5,708 bases of DNA from Rhodobacterales bacterium UBA5972 (GCA_002430125.1 DJBQ01000096.1:1-5708), one strand, 5' to 3'. Positions 1 through 5,533 are shown, counted from the stretch's first letter. Notes: generated by a model not told the origin, from the sequence alone. Made by a program: numbers and translations.

Positions 1-325
1 CGCCCAGAAAATGCAGGCCAAAGACAAAGATTAATGCGGCGGCGCCATATGACAGAATGTCCTTCCATTCCCGGAACGCCTGACCCATTGCTGTCGCGCC
101 TAATCCCAAAAGCGCAAAAATTGTGGTGACGCCAAGGGCGAAAAATATCGCCGAAATGAACAATCGCCGCTGCGCACCCGGCGCAATGCCGTCTTCGCGC
201 AGTTCGGCCATAGAAACACCAGCCATGTAGCAGAAGTAAAATGGCACCATGGGCAGAATGCAGGGTGAAAAGAACGAAAGAAGCCCGGCCACAGCCGCAC
301 CGAAATAGGAAACGTCAAACAGCAT
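1..325 (-). CDS. soxV: CcdA/SoxV-type cytochrome c biogenesis (thiol-disulfide) membrane protein, 5' portion only
   Basis: This is the N-terminal 108 residues of a CcdA/DsbD-beta family integral membrane protein; the rest lies off the left edge. Family members move reducing equivalents from cytoplasmic thioredoxin across the membrane to periplasmic thioredoxin-like proteins; in sox loci the member is SoxV. The diagnostic motif is SFFSPCILPMVP near residues 17-28, with the first redox cysteine at C22 in the P-C-x-L-P context. The partner cysteine lies beyond the window. Hydrophobic segments around residues 7-33, 55-75 and 90-108 fit the first helices. Two tandem ATG codons (328 and 325) are possible starts. 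An AAGGA at 332-336 sits 6 bases from the second and only 3 from the first, so 325 is preferred. It is divergent from soxS, and an excellent promoter with a candidate operator lies in the gap. The CcdA fold is near certain; the name soxV rests on the neighbours. Confidence 0.9.
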   Translation of the reverse strand, partial: MLFDVSYFGAAVAGLLSFFSPCILPMVPFYFCYMAGVSMAELREDGIAPGAQRRLFISAIFFALGVTTIFALLGLGATAMGQAFREWKDILSYGAAALIFVFGLHFLG

Positions 326-351
326 CATGATTCCTTGCTTTGCTTTCGAAA

Positions 352-373
352 ACATATTATATCTTGAATATGT
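352..373. promoter_or_regulatory. Candidate SoxR operator in the soxV-soxS divergent gap
   Basis: A perfect inverted repeat, ACATATT-N8-AATATGT, lies in the 75-base gap between the divergent soxV and soxS starts. It covers the -10 box and part of the spacer of the leftward soxV promoter and the likely promoter region of soxS. AT-rich ATT...AAT dyads are typical of operators for the SqrR/BigR/SoxR branch of ArsR repressors, and in Paracoccus SoxR is reported to bind the soxS-soxV intergenic region. Assignment to the SoxR encoded at 969-1319 is inference. Confidence 0.65.
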
Positions 374-383
374 AAACAATCAA
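356..383 (-). promoter_or_regulatory. Sigma-70-type promoter for soxV
   Basis: Read on the minus strand, TTGATT (378-383, four of six consensus bases) is followed after 16 bases by a perfect TATAAT (356-361). Transcription would start near 348-350, giving a leader of about 25 bases that contains the AAGGA ribosome binding site. The -10 box lies wholly inside the inverted repeat at 352-373, so a protein bound there should block RNA polymerase. Confidence 0.65.
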
Positions 384-389
384 TTGTTT
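374..389. repeat. Second palindrome in the soxV-soxS gap
   Basis: AAACAATCAATTGTTT has perfect 7-bp arms around a 2-base centre and directly abuts the first inverted repeat. It covers the -35 box of the soxV promoter (378-383) and lies just upstream of soxS. It could be a site for a second DNA-binding protein or an accessory site for SoxR, although its half-site differs from ATT...AAT. No known motif is claimed. Confidence 0.45.
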
Positions 390-400
390 GGGACAACGCC

Positions 401-775
401 GTGACTCGCTTTGCGTTGACAATCATCTGTCTGACGGCATCCCTGATTTTTTCCGCACCAAGCCGTGCGGAAACCCGTCTGGTGATGTTCGAGGCGTCCG
501 GCTGTTACTGGTGCGATAAGTGGCGCCGCGAGATTGGCCCGATTTATGGCAAAACCGCAGAAGGCAAGCACGCTCCGCTTACGGTCATTGACGTTCACGC
601 TGCTCTGCCTGCCGATATCGCGCTTGAGCGTCGGGCGGTTTATACGCCGACATTCGTGCTGCTTGAGAACGGTGTTGAAGTCAATCGCATCGAAGGTTAC
701 CCCGGAGAGGCGTTCTTTTGGGGCTTACTGGAGCGCATGTTGGCAGATCTTGACAAGGCCCTAGTGAAATCGTGA
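401..775 (+). CDS. soxS: SoxS-type periplasmic thioredoxin-like protein
   Basis: A 124-residue exported thioredoxin-fold protein. Residues 1-23 form a Sec signal peptide (basic Thr-Arg start, hydrophobic core, cleavage after S-R-A). The redox motif C35-Y-W-C38 follows beta-strand 1 (LVMFEASG), giving C12/C15 in the mature protein, close to the position of the SoxS cysteines. The cis-proline loop is Y-T-P83-T, followed by the FVLLENGVEV strand pair. In Paracoccus, SoxS is a thiol-disulfide reductase that keeps the Sox sulfur-carrier system active and is required for full lithotrophic thiosulfate oxidation. The start is GTG, with GGGA at 390-393 seven bases upstream; the next in-frame ATG (485) would delete the signal peptide. 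It is divergent from soxV, its likely electron donor, and upstream of soxR on the same strand. A generic periplasmic thioredoxin is the alternative, but the context supports SoxS. Confidence 0.85.
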   Translation: MTRFALTIICLTASLIFSAPSRAETRLVMFEASGCYWCDKWRREIGPIYGKTAEGKHAPLTVIDVHAALPADIALERRAVYTPTFVLLENGVEVNRIEGYPGEAFFWGLLERMLADLDKALVKS

Positions 776-815
776 AAGCGGCCGGTTTTGAGCTGATAGC
801 CGCGTGGACATAGCC

Positions 816-829
816 ATTACAAAAAGAAT
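816..829. promoter_or_regulatory. Possible second SoxR half-site pair upstream of soxR
   Basis: In the 193-base gap between soxS and soxR, ATT-N8-AAT recurs with the same spacing as at 352-373, flanked to CATT/AATG, and with GAAT as the right half in both places. The arms are only 4 bp, so the element is weak alone. It could mediate autoregulation of soxR. The rest of the gap (776-968) shows no convincing terminator and no strong -35/-10 pair. Confidence 0.3.
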
Positions 830-968
830 GCGCGTTTCGGTTGATCACGGCCCTAAAAATATGGCAGGTTCACCCAGAACGGGACCAGAGCAGCTGCGTC
901 TCACTGCGCGAGGGCAGGGGAGTGAAAACCCGCCTGAGCATGCCGGGAAAAAGAAGCGAGGCGAATGA

Positions 969-1319
969 ATGACGATAACGGGTGTGACTATGGGGTTCGG
1001 CGACAGGGAAGTTAACCTGATGCATGAAAACGCCATAACCGCGGCCGATTTTCTGAAGGCTTTGGCGCATGAAGGCAGGCTGATGATTCTGTGCCACCTG
1101 GCCTCGGGCGAGAAATCGGTGACCGAGCTAGAGGAATTGCTCAAATATCGCCAAGCTGCCGTGTCGCAACAGCTGGCCCGGCTAAGGCTTGAAGGCATGG
1201 TGAATTACCGTCGCGATGGTAAGGCGATTTATTATTCTTTGAACGGGAAGAAATCGGAGCGAATTCTGACGTTGATCTACGACATGTTTTGCGAACCGAA
1301 ACCGAGCGCAAGCTCATGA
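969..1319 (+). CDS. soxR: SoxR, ArsR/SmtB-family persulfide-responsive repressor
   Basis: A 116-residue winged-helix repressor of the ArsR/SmtB fold. The core starts at AADFLKALAHEGRLMIL (25-41); the recognition helix is RQAAVSQQLARLRLEGMV (61-78) and the wing YRRDGKAIYYSL (80-91). The metal-site motif ELCVCDL of arsenic sensors is absent and replaced by SVTELEELL. Instead it has C42 (ILCHLASGE) and C108 (DMFCEP), 66 residues apart, matching the C41/C107 pair of SqrR, where persulfide or tetrasulfide bridging releases DNA. It therefore probably represses sox genes until reduced sulfur is present. ATG 969 has GAGG at 958-961 with 7-base spacing; ATG 1020 (residue 18, just before the conserved core) is an alternative with AGGGA 10 bases upstream. 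The next gene, soxT, follows after 24 bases. It is unrelated to the iron-sulfur, MerR-type SoxR of enterobacteria. Confidence 0.88.
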   Translation: MTITGVTMGFGDREVNLMHENAITAADFLKALAHEGRLMILCHLASGEKSVTELEELLKYRQAAVSQQLARLRLEGMVNYRRDGKAIYYSLNGKKSERILTLIYDMFCEPKPSASS

Positions 1320-1343
1320 AACCAATTGTGCGCGGGGCCTGAG

Positions 1344-2390
1344 ATGGACGGATTATCAGTCGGAATGCTGGCAGCTTTGGTCGGACTTGGCGGCGGCGTT
1401 GTTATGGGTATGTCAGTGCGCTTGGGCGACTTTTGTACGCTTGGCGCGATTGAAAGCGCGGTTTACGGTGACGATCAAACCCGCCTCAGGATGTGGGGCT
1501 TGGCGTTAGGTGTCGCGATACTCGGTACATTTTTACTGGCTGAATTCACCGGTCTGTCGCTGGCGCAATCCTTTTACCATTCGATTGCCTGGAATCCGAT
1601 CGCCAGTATCGTTGGAGGCCTGATGTTTGGATACGGCATGGCATATGCGGGCAATTGTGGCTTTAGCGCGCTGGCCAGGATTGGTGGTGGCGATCTGCGG
1701 GCGCTTATTGTTGTATTGGTCATGGCGATTTTCGCTGGCGTTACCTTGGGCGGCCCGCTTGCTTATCTGCGCGAACGGTTGTTTCCGCAGGGACCATCCG
1801 ACGGCGACCAGGGGTTTGGTAGCTTGTTCTTAAGCCTGACGGGCCTTTCGCCATTGATATTGGCAGGCGTGGTTGCTTTGGGCTTTTTCATCTGGGGTAT
1901 TTCTTATCGCAATCTTCGGGAGTCGAAGGCTTCGGTCTTTTGGGCAGTCATGGTTGGCTTGGCGATCGTGTCCGGCTGGTGGGGGACAAATTTTTTGGCA
2001 CAAGACAGCCTTGGCGGCGTTGATGTGCAAAGCCATTCGTTCACCGCACCGCTTGCCCGCACCGTGAGTTACGCAATGATTTCCACTGCGGGCGGGCTGA
2101 ACTTTTCCATTGGCTCTGTCGTTGGGGTAATTCTCGGCGGCTTTCTGGGGTCGTTAATAAAAGGTCATTTCCGTTGGGAAGCTTGCGAAGACCCTCAGGA
2201 ATTGGGGCGTCAGATGATGGGGGCGGCCTTTATGGGCGTCGGCGGTGTGATCGCATTGGGATGTTCGATCGGGCAGGGCCTTACTGCGTTTTCAACGCTG
2301 GCCTATTCAGCGCCGGTAACGGTTGCGGCAATTATCGTTGGCGCAATTTTTGGCCTCAGGCGTTTGGTGTCCGGATTTCAGCCAAATTAG
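1344..2390 (+). CDS. soxT: SoxT-type YeeE/YedE sulfur-compound permease
   Basis: A 348-residue integral membrane protein of the YeeE/YedE (DUF395) family, which imports thiosulfate or related sulfur species. About ten hydrophobic segments are visible, with the internal duplication typical of the family. Three family signature loops each carry a cysteine: GDFCTLGAI (C31), AGNCGFSALARIGGGDLRAL (C105) and ALGCSIGQGLTAFSTLA (C307). The C105-C307 distance of 202 residues equals that recalled between C91 and C293 in the structurally characterised thiosulfate transporter YeeE, where such cysteines line the path. ATG 1344 is chosen because GGGG at 1334-1337 lies 6 bases upstream; an in-frame TTG at 1326 has no ribosome binding site. 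Members beside sox or sHdr genes are called SoxT. It is co-directional with soxR and probably co-transcribed, so its uptake could supply the signal that SoxR senses. The exact substrate (thiosulfate, sulfane or other) is not determined by sequence. Confidence 0.85.
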   Translation: MDGLSVGMLAALVGLGGGVVMGMSVRLGDFCTLGAIESAVYGDDQTRLRMWGLALGVAILGTFLLAEFTGLSLAQSFYHSIAWNPIASIVGGLMFGYGMAYAGNCGFSALARIGGGDLRALIVVLVMAIFAGVTLGGPLAYLRERLFPQGPSDGDQGFGSLFLSLTGLSPLILAGVVALGFFIWGISYRNLRESKASVFWAVMVGLAIVSGWWGTNFLAQDSLGGVDVQSHSFTAPLARTVSYAMISTAGGLNFSIGSVVGVILGGFLGSLIKGHFRWEACEDPQELGRQMMGAAFMGVGGVIALGCSIGQGLTAFSTLAYSAPVTVAAIIVGAIFGLRRLVSGFQPN

Positions 2391-2486
2391 CCGCCCGCTA
2401 GATCCAATTTAATTCAAGCATGAAATATTGACTGATAGAACGGTCTGTGATTTGCTTTGGGTCAACCCGGCCGGGCTTGGTTGCCG

Positions 2487-2515
2487 TTGACGAAAGGTCA
2501 TAGGTGAAATAGACC
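2487..2515 (+). promoter_or_regulatory. Candidate promoter for the TRAP operon
   Basis: TTGACG (2487-2492) is followed after 17 bases by TAGACC (2510-2515), a poor -10 box (three of six consensus bases). The TetR-type palindrome covers the -10 box and the expected start near 2522, an architecture typical of a repressed promoter. An alternative TTGACT at 2428-2433 exists further upstream but its downstream -10 is no better. Confidence 0.35.
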
Positions 2516-2527
2516 GACCGGTAGGTC
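2512..2527. promoter_or_regulatory. TetR-family-type operator upstream of dctP
   Basis: GACCGACCGGTAGGTC is a 16-bp palindrome with one mismatched base pair (2516/2523). The GACC...GGTC dyad with an ACCGGT centre resembles operators of NemR-like and other TetR/AcrR regulators in proteobacteria. It lies 54 bases before the dctP start and overlaps the candidate -10 region. No tetR gene is inside the window, so the regulator must be encoded elsewhere. Confidence 0.55.
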
Positions 2528-2580
2528 AGTTAATAACAGAAGACATTCCAACCTTCATCGCATCAACCAAGGGAGACAAC

Positions 2581-3603
2581 ATGCGACTTACCCATAAATT
2601 CACCCAACTTACAGCAGGCCTTGCAATGGCAGCCTGTACATCGTTTGCGGCTTATGCTGCCGATGTAACCATCACAATCGCCTCATGGGCGCCGCCTTCG
2701 CACGGCATTAACGCCATGTTGTGGCCGCAGCTGATCGCCGAAATGGAAGCCGCCACCGATGGCCGCGTCACCGGCGAAGTTAAATACGGTCTGGCCCCAC
2801 CTCCGGCATTGTTGGACGTGGTTGCAGATGGCGCTGCTGATATGACGTGGATTTTCCACGGCTATACACCGGGTCGTTTTGTTTCGACAAAGATCATCGA
2901 ATTGCCGGGCTATGAAGGCAGTGCTGAGGCTGCTTCGGTTGCTTATTGGCGCGCATATGAAAAATTCTTTGCTGCAGCAAACGAGCATAAAGGCGTGAAA
3001 CTGGTCGGCCTGATGACCCATGGTGTTGGCGTCTTGCACAACAGTACCAAGATCAGTTCGCTTGATCAGATTTCCGGCCTGAAACTTAGAATCGGTGGCG
3101 GCGTTGCCGGTGACGTGGGCAAAGCTCTTGGCGCATCGGGCATCAATGTTCCTGCCCCGAAAGTCTATGAAACCCTGTCGTCGCATGCGGCTGACGGCGT
3201 GATGATGCCAATGGAAGGCAAGGCCAGCTTTAAATTGTACGAAGTTGCCAAGCATACCTACCGCGTTCCGGGCGGCTTTTACCGTGGTTCGTTTGCGGTG
3301 ATCATGAACGAAGACAAATGGGCCGAAATCTCGGCAGCGGATCAGGCCGCACTTGACAAAGTTTTCGGCGAGCATCTGTCGATGATGGGTGGCAAGGTCT
3401 GGGATGCAATTGACGTAGCTGGAATGAAAGCCATTACGGACAACGCTGACAATACGCTAACCGAGGCTTCGGCTGAGGACGTTGCGAAGTGGCAGGAAAT
3501 TGCCGCGCCGATTATCGCCAGCAATTTGGCAGCAGCTAATGCCGCTGGGTTTGATGCAGATGCGGCGCGCGCTTTCATCATGGATCAGATGAAAAACTAT
3601 TGA
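2581..3603 (+). CDS. dctP: TRAP transporter periplasmic solute-binding protein (DctP family)
   Basis: A 340-residue exported solute receptor of a tripartite ATP-independent periplasmic transporter. A Sec signal peptide spans residues 1-26 or 27 (cleavage near A-Y-A-A), and the mature protein begins ADVTITIASWAPP, the usual first strand. The segment SGLKLRIGGG places R170 where DctP-family proteins have the conserved arginine that salt-bridges the carboxylate of the ligand, so an organic acid substrate is expected. YGLAPPP (residues 70-76) and HGYTPGRF (96-103) resemble a subgroup of DctP proteins whose ligands are mostly unassigned. AGGGAG at 2570-2575 gives a strong ribosome binding site 5 bases from the ATG. 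First gene of the operon dctPQM. A cysteine in the signal peptide (C19) lacks a good lipobox, so it is probably soluble. The family is certain; the substrate is unknown. Confidence 0.93.
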   Translation: MRLTHKFTQLTAGLAMAACTSFAAYAADVTITIASWAPPSHGINAMLWPQLIAEMEAATDGRVTGEVKYGLAPPPALLDVVADGAADMTWIFHGYTPGRFVSTKIIELPGYEGSAEAASVAYWRAYEKFFAAANEHKGVKLVGLMTHGVGVLHNSTKISSLDQISGLKLRIGGGVAGDVGKALGASGINVPAPKVYETLSSHAADGVMMPMEGKASFKLYEVAKHTYRVPGGFYRGSFAVIMNEDKWAEISAADQAALDKVFGEHLSMMGGKVWDAIDVAGMKAITDNADNTLTEASAEDVAKWQEIAAPIIASNLAAANAAGFDADAARAFIMDQMKNY

Positions 3604-3628
3604 TCCGGCTGACTGGCCGATAAGACTT

Positions 3629-3653
3629 TTGCAGGGCCGATTTGGCCCTGCAA
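3629..3653 (+). promoter_or_regulatory. Intercistronic hairpin between dctP and dctQ
   Basis: A perfect 10-bp stem, TTGCAGGGCC paired with GGCCCTGCAA, encloses a 5-base loop. It is GC-rich but has no T-run on its 3' side, so it is not a standard intrinsic terminator. It starts 25 bases after the dctP stop and ends 18 bases before the dctQ start. Such hairpins often protect the upstream message from 3' exonucleases or cause partial termination, giving much more binding protein than membrane subunits. That function is inferred. Confidence 0.65.
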
Positions 3654-3671
3654 TCACGACGGGGGGCGCAG

Positions 3672-4211
3672 ATGTCTGAACAGTTAGAAACCGATGGTGC
3701 AAATGCATGGGAAAGCCGACTGCGCCAACCCTCGCTCTGGCACTATCTGGTGGTTGCCCCATCTTGGCTGGCAGCCGCTGCACTCTTTATCATGATGATC
3801 ATGACCTTTTCGGATGTTCTGTTACGCTCAACCATCAATAACCCGATTGAATGGGCCACTGAACTGACCCGAATTTTCATGGTGATTATCGTTTTCACCT
3901 CGCTGCCGGTCATATCCTGGCGCGGCACACATATTATCGTCGATCTGATGGATCCGTTCTTTTCGCACATGATGGCCCGGCTGCGCGACATTACGATTGA
4001 TCTGGTCAGCGGCGTCATTCTGTTATGGCCAGCTTGGCGCATTTTTGTGCAAGCCGAGCGGTTTCGCTCTTACGGTGAAGTGACCGAGTATATGGGCTGG
4101 CCGCAGCACCTGACCAGTTGGTTCATAGCGGCCTTTACCTTGATTACAGCACTTACCTTGATTGCCCGCGGCCTTGCGCGCATCTTTGCCCCTCAAAGGA
4201 TAAAATTCTGA
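3672..4211 (+). CDS. dctQ: TRAP transporter small membrane subunit (DctQ family)
   Basis: A 179-residue membrane protein with four predicted helices at about 25-51, 66-84, 108-127 and 147-168, the normal DctQ topology. Family features seen include F-S-D48-V-L-L-R at the end of helix 1, the acidic I-E60-W-A-T-E64-L-T-R amphipathic stretch before helix 2, and W-R-G-T-H-I-I-V-D-L after helix 2. DctQ forms the membrane complex with DctM and helps dock the substrate-loaded binding protein. ATG 3672 is preferred because a run of six G at 3661-3666 provides a ribosome binding site 5 bases upstream; a longer reading from TTG 3642 would start inside the intercistronic hairpin. The stop codon overlaps the dctM start (TGATG), implying translational coupling and equal amounts of the two subunits. 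Confidence 0.92.
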   Translation: MSEQLETDGANAWESRLRQPSLWHYLVVAPSWLAAAALFIMMIMTFSDVLLRSTINNPIEWATELTRIFMVIIVFTSLPVISWRGTHIIVDLMDPFFSHMMARLRDITIDLVSGVILLWPAWRIFVQAERFRSYGEVTEYMGWPQHLTSWFIAAFTLITALTLIARGLARIFAPQRIKF

Positions 4212-5530
4212 TGCTAGAATCTGCTATCGGCTTTGCAATCGTTCTGGCTTTGATCTTTCTGCGCATGCCTATTGCGCTTGCAATGGGGGTCGTTGGCTTT
4301 ATTGGGTATGCCAATATCACAAATTTCAAAGCGTCCCTGTCGTTGGCGGGGCGTTTGTTCATTGAAACCTCGCAAAATTACAGCCTGTCCGTGGTGCCGT
4401 TGTTCATCCTGATGGGATTGTTCGTGAATAAAGGCGGTCTTTCGCGCGAGCTTTATCAGGTGTCTTATGCCTTTATGGGCCACCTTCGGGGCGGCTTGGC
4501 CATGGCAACTATCGTGGCGTGCGCCGGGTTTTCGGCGATCTGCGGGTCTTCGCTGGCAACCGCCGCTACCATGTCCAAAGTGGCGATGCCGCAGATGCGC
4601 AAATATGGATATGATGACAGCCTGTCCACAGCTTCGATTGCGGCGGGTGGCACGTTGGGCATTTTGATCCCGCCATCGGTCATCTTGTTGATTTATGGCT
4701 TTCTGACCAATACCAGCCCCGGAAAATTATTCATCGCGGGCATCCTCCCTGGCTTGCTTGGGGTATTGCTGTATTTGGTTGCGGTCAAATTCACGATCAT
4801 CATGCGCCCCGAAAGTGGCCCTGCAGGCGAACGCACTGGCTTGCGAGATCGCTTTGTCGCCTTGCGCGGCGTGTGGGCGGTTCTGTTGCTGTTTTTTTTG
4901 GTCATTGGCGGACTTTACGGCGCGCTGAATGAATGGCCATTGCCTTTGGGTCTGACGTTCTCACCAACCGAGGCTGCAGGAATGGGCGCAACCGGCGCTT
5001 TTCTGATTGCCCTGTCGCGCGGAACATTGACCATCAGCAACACGATCAATGTACTGGTGGAAACCGCCCACACTACTGCGGGCCTGTTCGCGGTGCTGAT
5101 CGGGGCGCATGTGTTTTCAAACTTCGTCAACCGCGCTGGCCTGCCCGAGGGGCTTCTATCGCTGGTCGAGTCAACCGGCTTCGGGCCAATGGCCGTGATG
5201 ATGGTGATCCTGCTGGTCTATCTGGTTCTGGGATGCGTGTTTGAAAGCATGTCGATGATGTTGCTGACCGTGCCGATCTTTTTTCCGCTGGTGACATCGC
5301 TGGGTTTTGACCCGATCTGGTTTGGCATCATCGTCGTTGTGGTGATTGAGATCAGCCTGATTACTCCACCTGTGGGGCTGAACGTGTTCGTGCTGAAGGG
5401 CGTTGTGGGGGATGTTTCCACCGCCACAATCTTCAAAGGCGTCACGCCGTTCTGGATCGTTGACATAATCCGCTTGGCGCTGCTGGTACTGATCCCGTCA
5501 ATCGCTCTGTATCTGCCTGGGCAGATGTAA
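4211..5530 (+). CDS. dctM: TRAP transporter large membrane subunit (DctM family)
   Basis: A 439-residue polytopic protein that forms the sodium-coupled transport channel of the TRAP system. It shows the expected signatures: LRMPIALAMGVVG at the N-terminus (17-29), NYSLSVVPLFILMG (56-69), GFSAICGSSLATAATMSKVAMP (106-127), GTLGILIPPS (147-156), FSPTEAAGMGA (250-260) and LITPPVGLNVFVLKG (383-397). Length and hydrophobicity are normal for a separate, unfused DctM. ATG 4211 overlaps the dctQ stop and has AAAGGA at 4195-4200; a longer in-frame reading from GTG 4118 lies inside dctQ and is not credible. An unusual feature is about ten extra residues between GGLYG and FSPTEA. It is the last gene of the operon and converges on a hydrolase gene after only 3 bases; no rho-independent terminator is visible. 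Confidence 0.94.
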   Translation: MLESAIGFAIVLALIFLRMPIALAMGVVGFIGYANITNFKASLSLAGRLFIETSQNYSLSVVPLFILMGLFVNKGGLSRELYQVSYAFMGHLRGGLAMATIVACAGFSAICGSSLATAATMSKVAMPQMRKYGYDDSLSTASIAAGGTLGILIPPSVILLIYGFLTNTSPGKLFIAGILPGLLGVLLYLVAVKFTIIMRPESGPAGERTGLRDRFVALRGVWAVLLLFFLVIGGLYGALNEWPLPLGLTFSPTEAAGMGATGAFLIALSRGTLTISNTINVLVETAHTTAGLFAVLIGAHVFSNFVNRAGLPEGLLSLVESTGFGPMAVMMVILLVYLVLGCVFESMSMMLLTVPIFFPLVTSLGFDPIWFGIIVVVVIEISLITPPVGLNVFVLKGVVGDVSTATIFKGVTPFWIVDIIRLALLVLIPSIALYLPGQM

Positions 5531-5533
5531 CAG

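Noticed and set aside
778..803. GCGGC...GCCGC hairpin after soxS as a terminator
   Set aside because: Only 5 bp of stem with a 16-base loop and no T-run.
969..1319. Arsenic-resistance regulator (ArsR) call
   Set aside because: The ELCVCDL metal-binding motif is missing, there are no ars genes, and the cysteine pair and neighbours fit a sulfur-responsive SoxR.
1326..1343. Extended soxT start at TTG 1326
   Set aside because: No ribosome binding site before the TTG, whereas ATG 1344 has a G-rich site at proper spacing.
2463..2479. CCCGGCCGGG palindrome (2466-2475) as soxT terminator
   Set aside because: It is self-complementary with almost no loop, has no T-run, and is over 70 bases past the soxT stop. 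It may be part of the leader region but nothing supports a specific role.
2581..2661. Lipoprotein signal in DctP
   Set aside because: The cysteine at position 19 is preceded by M-A-A, a poor lipobox, and a good signal peptidase I site follows at A-Y-A-A.
2683..3375. 230-residue open reading frame on the minus strand, antisense to dctP
   Set aside because: It lies wholly inside a well-supported dctP gene, is rich in Cys, His and Arg as expected of an antisense shadow, has no recognisable domain and no promoter or ribosome binding site.
4118..4210. 31-residue N-terminal extension of DctM starting inside dctQ
   Set aside because: The added sequence is Cys/Pro-rich and unlike DctM proteins; the TGATG overlap start at 4211 is standard for these operons.
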